Assembly (NCBI RefSeq): GCF_013407855.1
Contig: NZ_JACBZH010000001.1
Coordinates: 2,852,001-2,916,000 of the forward strand
Direction of reading: 5' to 3'
DNA: 64,000 bases
Source: Actinopolymorpha rutila
GTDB taxonomy: Bacteria; Actinomycetota; Actinomycetes; Propionibacteriales; Actinopolymorphaceae
A program made the translations under genes and the position numbers. Below are positions 34,273-47,087 of this stretch, piece after piece. Below the pieces are notes generated by a model, which was given only the letters and a program-made list of their open reading frames with translations, had not been told where the DNA came from and searched no databases. Every line of letters starts with the position of its first letter. The stretch's first letter is position 1.

Positions 34273-35388
34273 ATGACGGAGCCGAGTTCCCCGGCCGCGC
34301 CCGGCGGCCTGCCCGCGACCATGCGGGCGTGGGTGGTCAGCGAGCCGGGCAGGCTGGAAGCGGTCGAGCTGCCGGTCCCCGAGCCCGCTCCGGACGAGCT
34401 GCTGGTGCGGGTACGCGCGTGCGGGGTGTGCCGTACCGACCTGCACGTACGCGACGGCGACCTGCCGCCGCACCGCTCCCCGGTGGTGCCCGGCCACGAG
34501 ATCGTCGGCGAGGTGGTGGCGACCGGCACCGAAGTAGCCGAGGTAGCCGAGGTGGCCGCGGGGGCCGCCACGAGCGGCGCGAACGCCGGGGACCTCGTTC
34601 CCCACATCGCTGTCGCCCGGACCGGAAGCCGGGTCGGCGTGCCCTGGCTCCGGCACACCTGCGGTAAGTGTAAGTACTGCCTGCGCGGCCAGGAGAACCT
34701 CTGCCCGAACTCTCGCTACACCGGCTGGGACGCCGACGGCGGATACGCGGAGTACGCCACCGTCCCGGCCGCCTACGCCTATCCGCTGCCGGGCGACCGG
34801 TTCGCCGCGTACACCGAGCAGGAGCTCGCGCCGCTGCTGTGCGCGGGGATCATCGGCTACCGCGCCCTGCGCCGAGCCGACCTGCCCGCCGCCGGCCGGC
34901 TCGGCGTCTACGGCTTCGGCGGCTCGGCCCATCTCACCGCCCAGGTGGCGGCGGCCGAAGGTGCGACGGTGCACGTGCTCACCCGGTCCGCGGCCGCCCG
35001 CGAACTCGCCCTGGAGCTCGGTGCCGCCTCCGCACGTGGGGCCTACGACGCGCCGCCGGAGTTGCTCGACGCGGCGATCCTGTTCGCCCCGGTGGGCGAT
35101 CTCGTCCCCGCCGCGCTGAGCGCCCTCGACCGTGGCGGGACGCTGAGCATCGCCGGGATCTACCTGACCGCCGTACCCTCCCTGGACTACGTGCGGCATC
35201 TGTTCCAGGAACGCACGGTGCGCAGCGTCACCGCCAACACCCGCGAGGACGGCCACGCGTTCCTCGCGGCCGCGGCCGCGCACCGGCTGCGAATCTCCAC
35301 CACGACCTACCCGCTGGACCGGGCCGACGAGGCACTGGACGACCTGGCAGCGGACCGGGTGAACGGCGTCGCCGTCCTGGTGCCCTGA
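34273..35388 (+). CDS. zinc-dependent alcohol dehydrogenase
   Basis: This 371-residue medium-chain dehydrogenase has the catalytic zinc ligands Cys53 and His75/Glu76, the four structural zinc cysteines (Cys130, Cys133, Cys136, Cys144), and the NAD(P) turn VYGFGGSAH near 211-219. A 30-residue segment (about 86-118, with an EVAEVAEVA repeat) is inserted in the GroES-like domain, just before the canonical VGVPWL; normal members have a short loop there. The insertion may alter regulation or is a slippage product. It is convergent with treY, 15 bases away. Its physiological alcohol is unknown. Confidence 0.85.
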   Translation: MTEPSSPAAPGGLPATMRAWVVSEPGRLEAVELPVPEPAPDELLVRVRACGVCRTDLHVRDGDLPPHRSPVVPGHEIVGEVVATGTEVAEVAEVAAGAATSGANAGDLVPHIAVARTGSRVGVPWLRHTCGKCKYCLRGQENLCPNSRYTGWDADGGYAEYATVPAAYAYPLPGDRFAAYTEQELAPLLCAGIIGYRALRRADLPAAGRLGVYGFGGSAHLTAQVAAAEGATVHVLTRSAAARELALELGAASARGAYDAPPELLDAAILFAPVGDLVPAALSALDRGGTLSIAGIYLTAVPSLDYVRHLFQERTVRSVTANTREDGHAFLAAAAAHRLRISTTTYPLDRADEALDDLAADRVNGVAVLVP

Positions 35389-35403
35389 CCGGCCCGCGGG
35401 AAC

Positions 35404-37952
<2,549 letters not shown>

Positions 37953-37956
<4 letters not shown>

Positions 37957-39770
37957 GGCCGCAGCCCGACGATGGCGAGGGAGTGGCCGGGCAGCTGGAT
38001 CTGGGTCACGTCGTCCTTGTCCGCGGAGGTGGGGGTGCCGTGCGTGGTGGTGCCGGGGGTGGTGTGGGTGTCGTCGGGATGCCAGGCGAGCACGACACCG
38101 TCGCGGCCGACCGTTTCGTCCACCACCGCTCCGAGCGGAACCGTCGCCTGCGCGCCGGCGAGGTTGGCGACCACGCCGAGGTCACCGCGGCGGATCATCA
38201 CCCAGCGCGCGTCCTCGTCGTAGGTCACCTCGACACGGTACAGGCGGGGGTCGGCGAGGCCGGGCAGCTCCCGGCGCAGCCGGATCAGGGTGGTGTACCA
38301 GTCCAGCAGCCGGGCGCCGGACTCCTTCTCCGGCTCGTTCCAGTCCAGCCGGGAGGCGCGGAAGGTGCCCTCGTCCTGCGGGTCGGGCACGTCGTCGGGG
38401 TCCCAGCCGTGGTCGGCGAACTCGTTGCGGCGGCCGTTGCGGACGGCCTCGGCGAGGTCGGGGTCGGCGAAGTCGGTGAAGTACTGCCAGGGCGTCCGCG
38501 CGCCCCACTCCTCGCCCATGAACAGCATCGGGGTGTAGGGCGAGGTCAGCAGCAGCCCGGCGGCCACGGCGAGCTGGTCGTCGGACAGGGTGGCCGACAG
38601 CCGGTCGCCGGCGGCCCGGTTGCCGATCTGGTCGTGGTTCTGCAGCGCGGCGACGAACCGCCAGCCGCCCGTGCGCTCGACGTCGACCGGCCGGCCGTGG
38701 ACGCGGCCGCGGAACGACGACCAGGTGCCGTCGTGGAAGAACGCCCGGGTCATCGTCTTGGCCAGGCACGGCAGGCTGCCGAAGTCGCCGTAGTAGCCGT
38801 CGCGTTCGCCGGTGAGCAACGCGTGCAGGGCGTGGTGGACGTCGTCGTCCCACTGCGCGTGCACACCGAGCCCGCCGCTCTCGCGCGGGGTCACCGTGCG
38901 CGGGTCGTTGCGGTCGCTCTCGGCGATCAGCCACAGCGGCCGGCCGAGGGTCGCGGCGGCCGAGTCCACCTCGTGCGAGAGCTCCTCCAGGATCGGGACG
39001 GCGCGCTCGTCGTGCAGGGCGTGCACGGCGTCCAGGCGCAGCGCGTCCACGTGGAAGTCGCGGAACCAGCCGAGGGCGTTGCCGACGACGAACCGCCGGA
39101 CCTGGTCCGAGCCGACGTCGTCGAGGTTGACCGCCTGTCCCCACGGGGTGGCGTACTTGTCGGTGAAGTACGGCCCAAACTCGCTCAGGTAGTTGTGTGC
39201 CGGGCCGAGGTGGTTGTACACGACGTCCAGGCAGACCCCGATGCCGCGCGCGTGGCAGGCGTCGACGAACGTCTTCAGGCCGTCGGGTCCGCCGTACGCC
39301 TGATGTACGGCGTACAAGCCGACCCCGTCGTAGCCCCAGCCGTGGTGGCCGGGAAAGGCGGCGAGGGGCAGGAGTTCGACCAGCGTCACGCCGAGGGCGG
39401 CGAGGTGGTCCAGCCGGTCGACGGCCGACTGCAGTGTCCCCTGTGGAGTGAACGTGCCGACGTGGAGTTCGTAGATCACCGCACCGGACAGCGGCGTGCC
39501 CCGCCAGCCCTGGTCGGTCCAGGCGAACAGGTCGTGGTCGTAGACCGCGCTCGGCCCGGGCACGCCGTCGGGCTGCCAGCGAGAGCGGGGGTCCGCCCGG
39601 GGCTCGCCGCCGTCGAGCCGGAAGGAGTACGGCGTGCCGTGGGTGGCCTGGTCGACCCGTGCCCGCCACCACCCGTCGCCGGACCTGGTCATCGGGACGG
39701 TCGACCCGTCGACCTCGACCTGGACCTGCTCGCGGGCCAGCGGGACCCAGACCTCGAACGTCGTCGCCAT
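37953..39770 (-). CDS. treZ: malto-oligosyltrehalose trehalohydrolase
   Basis: This 605-residue GH13 enzyme releases free trehalose from maltooligosyltrehalose. It starts with a beta-sandwich (FEVWVPLAREQVQVEV) and has the GH13 catalytic blocks DVVYNHLGPAHNYL, DALRLDAVHAL (nucleophile Asp), WLIAESDRND (acid Glu) and FVAALQNHDQIGN. Overlap with treY by 4 bases makes them one operon. The ATG at 39770 is the first Met of the usual N-terminus; an ATG 9 bases upstream is possible. A 10-bp inverted repeat lies 50 bases upstream. Confidence 0.92.
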
Positions 39771-39820
39771 GCCTCGCATTCTGCAGGGTGCGCCCAGTAG
39801 TCGCACACGCGCTGTGCTGC

Positions 39821-39844
39821 CGGTGGTCCGGAGTCGGACCACCG
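39821..39844. repeat. inverted repeat upstream of treZ
   Basis: CGGTGGTCCG (39821-39830) is followed by a 4-base loop and its perfect complement (39835-39844), then on the plus strand GAAGTTTTG. It may be a terminator for the decayed plus-strand neighbourhood or an operator for the treZY promoter; the sequence does not decide. Confidence 0.55.
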
Positions 39845-39886
39845 GAAGTTTTGGGCGATCGACCAACTATAGTCTACGGTGGTCGC

Positions 39887-40566
39887 TCGGCCCCGACGGT
39901 GTCGCCGGTGCCGCCGGTGTCGCCGGTGCCGCCGGTGCCGCCGGTGCCGCCGGTGCCGCCGGTGTACGGGTCACGCTCACCGACGGCTCCTCGGTGGACG
40001 CCGACCTGCTCGTCGGTGCCGACGGCATCCACTCCGTCGTCCGCCGGCTGGTGTTCGGTGAGGAGGCGCGGTTCGTCCGGTATCTCGGCTTTCACACCGC
40101 CGCCTGGGTCTTCCACGACCCGGACGTCCGGGCGCGCGTGGGCGCTCCGGACGCAGTACGGATCCCTGGGCTGGGTCACGCTCGCCGGCGACGCCTGCGG
40201 TGCGGTCTCCTTGCTCGCGGGTCAGGGCGCCTCCCTGGGGATGGCCGGTGCGTACGTGCTCGCCGACAACGTCGCCGCCGCGCCGGACGTCGAGGCCGGG
40301 CTGGCGGCGTACGAGCGGGCGTGGCGGCCGCTGACCGAGGAGAAGCAGCGGTCCGCGCGCAACCTCGCGCGGTGGTTCCTGCCGAGGTCGCGCGCGGAAC
40401 TGGTGGTACGCCGGGTCGCGTTACGGCTCCTGGCCCTGCCGGGCACCGACCGGCTGCTCGCCGGCGCGCTCACCGGTAAGCCGGCGCCCGTCCCGACCGC
40501 CGCGGTGACCTCCCCATCTTGTTCGGGGCGGGCGCGGCGGTCAGGATCGCGGCCCGAATCGTGGTG
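39887..40566 (+). pseudogene. FAD-dependent monooxygenase relic
   Basis: Two pieces of a class A flavin monooxygenase remain. The first (about 39960-40160) encodes VTLTDGSSVDADLLVGADGIHSVVRR, the conserved DG-type motif before the middle domain. The second, in another frame (from about 40165), encodes GWVTLAGDACGAVSLLAGQGASLGMAGAYVLAD, the GD motif that binds the FAD ribityl, then the C-terminal helix and a ragged tail. The N-terminal Rossmann segment and about 100 middle residues are missing, with a 9-base GC repeat tract (39899-39965) at the 5' end. I infer one internal deletion plus frame loss. Confidence 0.75.
39899..39965. repeat. 9-bp tandem repeat (GTGCCGCCG type)
   Basis: About seven copies of the 9-base unit GTGCCGCCG and its variant GTGTCGCCG follow one another. 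They encode Gly-Ala-Ala or similar runs and sit at the broken 5' end of the monooxygenase relic. Confidence 0.75.
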
Positions 40567-40600
40567 AGGACAGCAAGGTCAGTCCCTCACCGGTCCCGGT

Positions 40601-41677
40601 TCAGTCCCAGGTGAGCGCCCCGCCGCTTTGGTACTCGATGACCCGGGTCTCGAAGAAGTTCTTCTCCTTCTTCAGGTCCATCATTTCCGACATCCACGGA
40701 AAGGGGTTCTCGGTCTCGGGAAAGACCGGTGTCAACCCGATCTGGACACACCGCCGGTTGGTGACGAACCGCATGTACTTCTCGCACAGCCCGGCGTTGA
40801 GGCCGAGCATGCCGTGCGGAAGGGTGTCGCGTCCGTAGGCGACCTCGAGTTCGCACGCCTGGGCGAGCATCCCGCGGATCTCCTCCTGGAACGACGGGGT
40901 CCACAGGTGCGGGTTCTCGATCTTGATCTGGTTGATCGTGTCGATGCCGAAGTTCAGGTGGATCGACTCGTCCCGCAGGATGTATTGGTACTGCTCGGCG
41001 ACGCCGACCATCTTGTTGCGCCGGCCGAGGGAGAGGAGTTGCGCGAAGCCGGTGTAGAACCACATCCCCTCGAAGACGACGTAGAACGCCACCAGGTCAC
41101 GCAGGAACGCCTGGTCGCGTTCGGGCGTGCCCGTACGAAACGACGGGTCCTCCAGGTGCCGGGTGTACTCCAGTGCCCACGCCGCCTTGTCGGTGATCGA
41201 GGGCACCTCGCGGTACATGTTGAACAGCTCGCCCTCGTCCAGGCCGAGACTTTCGCAGACGTACTCGAACGTGTGCGTGTGCACGGCCTCCTCGAACGCC
41301 TGGCGCAGGAGGTACTGCCGGCACTCGGGGTTGGTGAGGTGCCGGTAGACCGCGAGCACGATGTTGTTGGCGACCAGCGACTCCGACGTGGCGAAGAAGC
41401 CGAGGTTGCGTTTGACCATCAGGCGCTCGTCGGCGGTCAGCGCGTCCGGCGACTTCCACAAGGCGATGTCGGCCTGCATGGACACCTCGGTGGGCATCCA
41501 GTGGTTGTTGCAGCCGGCGAGGTACTTCTCCCACGCCCACTGGTACTTCAGGGGCAACAGCTGGTTGACGTCCGCCCGCGCGTTGATCATCGCCTTGTCG
41601 TCCACGCGTACGCGGGCCGCGTGCCGGTCGATGTCGCCCAGACCGGTCGGGTCACTCTTGTCCATGTTTCTCCACAC
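40601..41677 (-). CDS. nrdB: ribonucleotide reductase beta subunit, class Ic signature
   Basis: This 358-residue ferritin-like protein houses the metal cofactor that starts ribonucleotide reduction. The ligand positions are Glu99, Glu130, His133, Glu203, Glu237 and His240. At the radical-tyrosine position of class Ia enzymes there is Phe137 ([12 protein letters not shown]). All seven positions equal those I recall for Chlamydia trachomatis R2 plus 10, which defines subclass Ic with a Mn/Fe cofactor. The C-terminal tail ([10 protein letters not shown]) that docks on NrdA is present. It follows nrdA by 13 bases and is expressed from the same NrdR-controlled promoter. Confidence 0.93.
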   Translation of the reverse strand: MWRNMDKSDPTGLGDIDRHAARVRVDDKAMINARADVNQLLPLKYQWAWEKYLAGCNNHWMPTEVSMQADIALWKSPDALTADERLMVKRNLGFFATSESLVANNIVLAVYRHLTNPECRQYLLRQAFEEAVHTHTFEYVCESLGLDEGELFNMYREVPSITDKAAWALEYTRHLEDPSFRTGTPERDQAFLRDLVAFYVVFEGMWFYTGFAQLLSLGRRNKMVGVAEQYQYILRDESIHLNFGIDTINQIKIENPHLWTPSFQEEIRGMLAQACELEVAYGRDTLPHGMLGLNAGLCEKYMRFVTNRRCVQIGLTPVFPETENPFPWMSEMMDLKKEKNFFETRVIEYQSGGALTWD

Positions 41678-41690
41678 CTCGCGGGGACGC

Positions 41691-44600
41691 TTACTGGCAG
41701 GCTTCGCAGTCGGGGTCGCTGATCACACAGAACGCGGTGTCCGACGGTGGAGGCACCGTGATGCCGGCCGGGGTGAGGTTGGGCGTCGGTGCGACGACCG
41801 GCGCGACGGCCGTGCCCGCCACTCCCGGCCCGCCGGTCACGCCGGCCCCCGCCAGTGGGCCTACTCCCGCCATCGGGGCCACTCCCGTCGGCGACACGGC
41901 GTTCAGCTTCCCGTCGGTGCCGCGAAGGGTGCTCTTCTCCACGTGCGTGGCGCTCTGGGACCGCAGGTAGTACGTCGTCTTCAGGCCCCGGCGCCAGGCC
42001 AGCCGGTAGAGCGCGTCCAGTTGCAGCCCGCTCGGCGAGGCGACGTAGAGGTTCAGCGACTGGGCCTGGTCGAGCCACTTCTGCCGGCGTGCCGCCGCCT
42101 CCACCAGCCAGGCCGGGTCGACCTCGAACGCCGTCGCGTACAGGGCCTTCAGGTCGGCCGGCACCCGGTCGACGGGGGTGACGCTTCCGTCGTAGTACTT
42201 CAGGTCGCTCACCATCACCTCGTCCCACAGTCCACGGGCCTTGAGGTCACGGACGAGGTGGGGGTTGATCGCGGTGAAGTCGCCGGACATGTTCGACTTG
42301 ACGAAGAGGTTGCGGTACAGCGGCTCGATCGACTGCCCGACCCCGCAGATGTTGGAGATCGTCGCCGTCGGCGCGATCGCCATCACGTTGGAGTTGCGCA
42401 TGCCGGTGGTGCGGACCTGGCGGCGCAGGCTGTCCCAGTCCAGCCGGCTGGAGCGATCCAGGTCGAGCTTGCCGTCACGGGCCTGGGCGAGCAGGGACAG
42501 CGAGTCGATCGGCAGGATTCCCTTGCTCCACAGGGATCCCGGGAACGACTCGTAGGTCCCGCGCTCGGCCGCGAGATCACTGGAGGCGGCGATGGCCTCG
42601 TAGCTGAAGATCTCGGTCGTGGTGTCGGCGAACTCCACCGCGGCGTCGGAGGCGATCGGGATCCGCAGCGTGAACAACGCGTCCTGCACACCCATCAGGC
42701 CAAGGCCGATCGGCCGGTGCCGCCGGTTGGACTCACCGGCCTGCGGGATCGTGTAGAAGTTCACGTCGATCACGTTGTCCAGCATGCGCACCGCGGCGCG
42801 CACCGTCCGCGCCAGGTGCTTGTGGTCGACGCCGTTCGCGTCGACGTGGTTGGCCAGGTTGACCGAGCCGAGGTTGCACACCGCCACCTCGGCGGTCGAG
42901 GTGTTCAGGGTGATCTCGGTGCACAGGTTGGACGAGTGCACCACGCCCGTGTGCTGCTGCGGGGAGCGCAGGTTGCACGGGTCCTTGAACGTGATCCACG
43001 GGTGCCCGGTCTCGAACAGCATGGTGAGCATCCGCCGCCACAGCTCGACCGCCCGAAGCCGGCGGAACACCCGGATCTCGCCGCGGTCCGCACGTGCTTC
43101 GTACTCGACGTACCGCTCGGCGAACGCCCGCCCGTACAGGTCGTGCAGGTCGGGCACCTCGTCGGGGGAGAACAACGTCCACTGGGCGTCGGCCTCGACC
43201 CGCTGCATGAACAGGTCCGGTATCCAGTTCGCGGTGTTCATGTCGTGCGTACGCCGGCGTTCGTCGCCGGTGTTCTTGCGCAGGTCGAGGAACTCCTCGA
43301 TGTCGACGTGCCAGGTCTCGAGGTAGGCACAGGCCGCGCCCTTGCGCTTGCCGCCCTGGTTGACCGCGACCGCGGTGTCGTTGGCGATCTTAAGGAACGG
43401 CACGACGCCCTGGGACTGGCCGTTGGTGCCCTTGATGTAGGCGCCCATGCCGCGCACCGGTGTCCAGTCGTTGCCCAGGCCGCCGGCGTACTTCGAGAGC
43501 ATCGCGTTGTTGCGGATGCCGGAGAAGATGCCCTCCAGGTCGTCGGACACCGTGGTGAGGAAGCACGACGACAGCTGGGCCCTGGTGGTGCCGGAGTTGA
43601 ACAACGTCGGCGTGGAGCACATGAAGTCGAACGACGACAGCATCTCGTAGAACTCGATCGCCCGCCGCTCCCGGTCGTCCTCGCGCAGCGCGAGCCCCAT
43701 CGCCACCCGCATGAAGAACGCCTGCGGCAGCTCGAACCGCGTACCGTCGCTGTGCAGGAAGTAGCGGTCGTAGAGCGTCTGCAGCCCGAGGAACTGGAAC
43801 GCCGGGTCCCGGTCCGGGCGCAGTGCGGCACCCAGCCGGTCGAGGTCGAACCTCCCCAGCTCGGGGTCCAGCAGTTCCAGTCGCACCGCGCGCTCGACGT
43901 ACTCACGGAAGTACGCCGGATAGCGCGGGACCATCTCCTCCTGACTCGCCTCGTCGGGCGCGCCGCGCAGAAACGACAGGGCCTCCCGGCGCAGCTTGTC
44001 CAGCAGCAGCCGGCCGCTGACGAGTGAGTACTCCGGATCGGTCTCCACGAAGGTACGGGCGGCCATCACCAGCGCCAGTTCGAGTTCGTGCTGGCTCATC
44101 CCGTCGTAGAGGTTGCGGGACACCTCGGTGAGCACCGACTCGGCCGAGGTGGCCGGCAGCCCGTGGCAGGCCTCCTCGACGATGCGGGTGAGCCGGAGGT
44201 CGTCGAGCGGGTGGAGCTCGCCGTCGGCACCTTTGACGTGCATGGGGACCTCGGCGGGCTCCACCTCGACGACGGGTTCGCGTTCCAGCCGGGCGCGGGT
44301 GTGCTCCTCGCGGTACAGCACGTACGCCCGGGCGACGCGTTGGTTGCCCGACCGCATCAGGGCGAGCTCCACCTGGTCCTGGATGTCCTCGATGTGGAAG
44401 ATCCGGCCCAGGTCGGGATGCCGGGTCAGCGAGGCGACCACCTGCCGGGTGAGCAGGTCGACGGTCTCGTGGACGCGGGACGACGCGCCGGCGTCGGGTC
44501 CCTCGACCGCGAGGAACGCCTTCGACATTGCCACCGCGATCTTCGCCGGGTCGAACGGCGAGACGCTGCCGTCGCGGCGGACCACCTGGCGTTCGTCGGT

Positions 44601-44765
44601 GTCGGGAGCAGGCGGCGGCGGTGCGCCCTCCGCCGGGGAGCCGATCGGGGAATCGGCGACGGCGTCGTGCGACGCGTACGTGGTGTCGTGCGTGTCGTGC
44701 GTGGAGTCGGTGGCGGATCGGGTCACGCCGGATCCGGTGGCTTCGGTGCCGAAGTGGGTGGACAC
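41691..44765 (-). CDS. nrdA: ribonucleotide reductase alpha subunit with two ATP cones
   Basis: This 1024-residue protein is the catalytic subunit that turns ribonucleoside diphosphates into deoxyribonucleotides. Residues about 45-235 contain two ATP-cone-like domains (for example [20 protein letters not shown] and a second segment [18 protein letters not shown]). The active site includes [20 protein letters not shown] and [12 protein letters not shown], giving the two redox cysteines and the radical cysteine. The tail ends with CEAC, the shuttle thiol pair. The doubled cone suggests complex allosteric control by ATP/dATP. It is transcribed ahead of nrdB. Confidence 0.93.
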   Translation of the reverse strand: MSTHFGTEATGSGVTRSATDSTHDTHDTTYASHDAVADSPIGSPAEGAPPPPAPDTDERQVVRRDGSVSPFDPAKIAVAMSKAFLAVEGPDAGASSRVHETVDLLTRQVVASLTRHPDLGRIFHIEDIQDQVELALMRSGNQRVARAYVLYREEHTRARLEREPVVEVEPAEVPMHVKGADGELHPLDDLRLTRIVEEACHGLPATSAESVLTEVSRNLYDGMSQHELELALVMAARTFVETDPEYSLVSGRLLLDKLRREALSFLRGAPDEASQEEMVPRYPAYFREYVERAVRLELLDPELGRFDLDRLGAALRPDRDPAFQFLGLQTLYDRYFLHSDGTRFELPQAFFMRVAMGLALREDDRERRAIEFYEMLSSFDFMCSTPTLFNSGTTRAQLSSCFLTTVSDDLEGIFSGIRNNAMLSKYAGGLGNDWTPVRGMGAYIKGTNGQSQGVVPFLKIANDTAVAVNQGGKRKGAACAYLETWHVDIEEFLDLRKNTGDERRRTHDMNTANWIPDLFMQRVEADAQWTLFSPDEVPDLHDLYGRAFAERYVEYEARADRGEIRVFRRLRAVELWRRMLTMLFETGHPWITFKDPCNLRSPQQHTGVVHSSNLCTEITLNTSTAEVAVCNLGSVNLANHVDANGVDHKHLARTVRAAVRMLDNVIDVNFYTIPQAGESNRRHRPIGLGLMGVQDALFTLRIPIASDAAVEFADTTTEIFSYEAIAASSDLAAERGTYESFPGSLWSKGILPIDSLSLLAQARDGKLDLDRSSRLDWDSLRRQVRTTGMRNSNVMAIAPTATISNICGVGQSIEPLYRNLFVKSNMSGDFTAINPHLVRDLKARGLWDEVMVSDLKYYDGSVTPVDRVPADLKALYATAFEVDPAWLVEAAARRQKWLDQAQSLNLYVASPSGLQLDALYRLAWRRGLKTTYYLRSQSATHVEKSTLRGTDGKLNAVSPTGVAPMAGVGPLAGAGVTGGPGVAGTAVAPVVAPTPNLTPAGITVPPPSDTAFCVISDPDCEACQ

Positions 44766-45053
44766 GGGCTCTCTCTCCTCGCGAGCGGAATGACGTCAGC
44801 CTCCGGCCGCGAAAGGCGAGCGAGGTCAACCGGCGCCGGTGGTACGGCGTCGGGTCGACCCAGGCCTGTGCAGGTCACGCGGGGGGCGTCGGGCTCACTG
44901 CGCCCGTACCCGCCCTGCATGACCATTTACCCTCGCGGACGTCGGATCGGCGTACGCCCGGACGGGGGCGTGCGCCGACGGCAGGTCATGAGATGTGCCG
45001 GCAGCCACGGAGCACGCGTCGCGCGTCACGCACCCGCCGCGGTCACCAGCACG
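44766..45053 (-). other. long untranslated leader of nrdA
   Basis: About 290 bases separate the predicted transcription start from the nrdA start codon. I looked for the conserved blocks of a cobalamin riboswitch, which regulates some streptomycete nrdAB operons, and saw none. GC-rich hairpins are possible throughout. A short GGGTAAATGG segment near 44930 is the only AT-richer patch. Confidence 0.45.
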
Positions 45054-45056
45054 GAG

Positions 45057-45104
45057 AGACTACATGTTGTGGTCCGAAATCCGGTGCAACCCAACATCCG
45101 GTGT
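45057..45104 (-). promoter_or_regulatory. nrdAB promoter with tandem NrdR boxes
   Basis: Two 16-bp imperfect palindromes lie at 45057-45072 and 45089-45104, 32 bases centre to centre. On the plus strand their cores are CTACATGTTG and CAACATCCGG, fitting the NrdR consensus CWASATSTWG at 10 and 8 of 10 positions. A promoter fits between them: TTGCAC (45084-45089) and CATGTA (45061-45066), spacing 17, on the minus strand. NrdR bound there would cover the -10 element. Confidence 0.75.
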
Positions 45105-45211
45105 GTCGCGCCGTTTTGGCCGTCCTACATGGGACGAAGGCTGGTGGCCCCGGAACGAAGATCATTACTGTGCGAGCACCCGACCTGAGGCGACGAAGGG
45201 AACCGCTCGCG

Positions 45212-46873
45212 ATGACCGAGGCACGGTCCGGGATCTCCCGGCGGCAGGCGATGAGTCGGATGGCATGGGCGGGCGCCGGTGTCCTGGGCATGGGCGCGGT
45301 CGACCTGGTCCGGCCACGCGCGGCGCGAGCGGCCGCCGGTCCACGCAGCCTCTTCCCGAAGGGCGTACGGCCGACCCGGTTGCACGCCGTGACCGAAGGC
45401 AGTCTGAGTCCGGCCGAACGCGTGCTCGTCGCGACGTTGCAGGGCCAGCTGGCGCGCCGCCGGCCGCAATCGGGTACCGAGGGGACCGCCGAGGGGGTCT
45501 ACGTCGACGTGCCCGGCGTGGGCTATCCGGTGTGGCTGGCCGATCTCGCCGACCGCTACGACGTGGAGGTGGTCGAGGCGGCCGGCGCGTGGGAACTGGT
45601 GGACCGCTTCGGCGCGCCCGGCGCCGGCGCGCCCGACCAGCCGGTGAACCGCTACGTCCTCTACCGCGACGGCGACGGGTCGGTGAACGTGGCCACCAGC
45701 GTGGCCGGACTGGTCGGGGCCGTGGCGGTGGAGGAGAGTCTGGAGCCGACGGCGCGTGCCCACCGGATGCGGCGGGTCCTCGACGTCCGCGGCCGGGACG
45801 ACCGCTGGGTGAAGAACACGTTCTGGAACCGGCTCCGGCACGACGTCGCGGTCGAGCAGAAGCCGGACTTCGCCAACCAGCTGCGCGACTACGCCACCAT
45901 GGCCGGCGCGTTCGTGTTCTTCGACGGCAACTCCGACTTCCGCGCCGAGGTCGTGGCCGACCTGGACCCGGACGCGGCGGTCATCGGCTGGGGCGACGCG
46001 TCCGCGGGGGAGGACGCGTTCGTCTCGGTCTCCTCCCGTGCCGGCGTGCGGACGATCGCCGCCGACCACGCCCGCAACCTCGCGCCACTGTCCGGAATCA
46101 CCCTCGACACTGTGCGTCAACACCCGCTTGACGACGTGCCGACACCGGCGCAGGGAACCCACCACGTGGCGTTCCTGATCACCGACGGGGACAACGTGCA
46201 GTGGCTGCTCGGCGACTTCCAGAGCGATCGGAGATGGTACGGCAGCCCGTCGCGCGGGTCCCTCGACCTGGGCTGGGCCGTCGCGCCGGGACTGGTCGAC
46301 CTCGCGCCGTCGGTGCTCCGGTGGTACTACGACCACGCGGCCGACGGTACGCACCGTGACCGGTTCGTGGTCGGCCCCTCCGGTAGCGGATACCTCTATC
46401 CCAGCAGGTATCCGAAGGCAGACCTCGACCTGCACACCGAAAGGCTCGCCGGCCAGATGCGCCGCGCCGACCTCGGCGTCGTGCAGATCCTCGACTTCGA
46501 GTCGATGGAAGACACGTCGCTCTGGTCGAGTTACCTACGGCACGACCAGATCGAGGGACTGGTGTACCTCGAGTACTCCCGCTACGACGCCGGCCGGGGC
46601 CGGGTGGTGTGGGTGAACGACAAGCCGGTCGTCGCTCCGCGTGCCATGTTGTGGCAGGGACTGTCCGGTGCCGACGAGACCAGTGTGGCCGCGACGGTCA
46701 ACGACGCCGGCCGCGATCCCACCGGCGTCGACGCGTACTCGTTGGTGATCTGGCACGCGTGGAGCAAGAGTGTGGACGACGTGCGGTCGGTCGTCAACCA
46801 ACTGGCGCCACACGTACGCGTGGTGACGCCGGACGTACTCGTACGGATGATGGCCGCGAACGTGCACCGCTGA
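45212..46873 (+). CDS. secreted GxGYxYP-domain protein (Tat)
   Basis: This 553-residue protein starts with a Tat signal (SRRQAMSRMAWAGAGVLG) cleaved near AAAG. It belongs to the GxGYxYP family found near carbohydrate-uptake and glycoside-hydrolase genes; here the motif reads GSGYLYP (about 391-397). Other blocks are VAFLITDGDNVQWLLGDF (Asp-rich, about 317-335) and YLEYSRYDAGRGRVVW. The biochemical activity is unknown; the family has been suggested to act on glycans. A perfect palindromic terminator follows the gene, so it is transcribed apart from the GntR-led operon. Confidence 0.82.
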   Translation: MTEARSGISRRQAMSRMAWAGAGVLGMGAVDLVRPRAARAAAGPRSLFPKGVRPTRLHAVTEGSLSPAERVLVATLQGQLARRRPQSGTEGTAEGVYVDVPGVGYPVWLADLADRYDVEVVEAAGAWELVDRFGAPGAGAPDQPVNRYVLYRDGDGSVNVATSVAGLVGAVAVEESLEPTARAHRMRRVLDVRGRDDRWVKNTFWNRLRHDVAVEQKPDFANQLRDYATMAGAFVFFDGNSDFRAEVVADLDPDAAVIGWGDASAGEDAFVSVSSRAGVRTIAADHARNLAPLSGITLDTVRQHPLDDVPTPAQGTHHVAFLITDGDNVQWLLGDFQSDRRWYGSPSRGSLDLGWAVAPGLVDLAPSVLRWYYDHAADGTHRDRFVVGPSGSGYLYPSRYPKADLDLHTERLAGQMRRADLGVVQILDFESMEDTSLWSSYLRHDQIEGLVYLEYSRYDAGRGRVVWVNDKPVVAPRAMLWQGLSGADETSVAATVNDAGRDPTGVDAYSLVIWHAWSKSVDDVRSVVNQLAPHVRVVTPDVLVRMMAANVHR

Positions 46874-46881
46874 GCTGCCCG

Positions 46882-46915
46882 TTCGGACGCCGCCGGCCGG
46901 CCGGCGGCGTCCGAA
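46882..46915 (+). terminator. perfect 34-base palindrome after the GxGYxYP gene
   Basis: The arm TTCGGACGCCGCCGGCC (46882-46898) is followed directly by its perfect complement (46899-46915), then AA. The hairpin starts 9 bases after the stop codon and should stop transcription from either side. Confidence 0.85.
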
Positions 46916-46954
46916 AACGGAAGCGCGGGGGGCAATCGTCATCAGGGGATTGCG

Positions 46955-46991
46955 CGATCGTGTCGGCTATAGGATCGTGTATCCACGATCG
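46955..46991. promoter_or_regulatory. candidate GntR operator
   Basis: Three copies of GATCGTG lie at 46956, 46973 and, inverted (CACGATC), 46984. The second and third form an inverted repeat with a 4-base spacer, GATCGTG-TATC-CACGATC. It lies about 100 bases before the GntR gene, in an otherwise TA-containing stretch (CTATAGGATC), as an autoregulatory site would. Confidence 0.5.
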
Positions 46992-47087
46992 AGGGCTCTC
47001 CTCGAACGCGCGTCTTCCTTCTTGTTTATCGGCCCTTTGCGGGCCTACCTGAATATCTCGTTGCTCCTTACCTGAAAAGAGCGCGGC

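Noticed and set aside
39899..39965. Leucine-zipper or repeat protein
   Set aside because: The 9-bp repeats produce only Gly/Ala runs and belong to a broken monooxygenase gene.
41361..44027. 888-codon open frame on the plus strand
   Set aside because: Antisense to nrdA, whose active-site motifs are certain.
44766..45053. cobalamin riboswitch in the nrdA leader
   Set aside because: The conserved B12-box and core blocks were looked for and not found.
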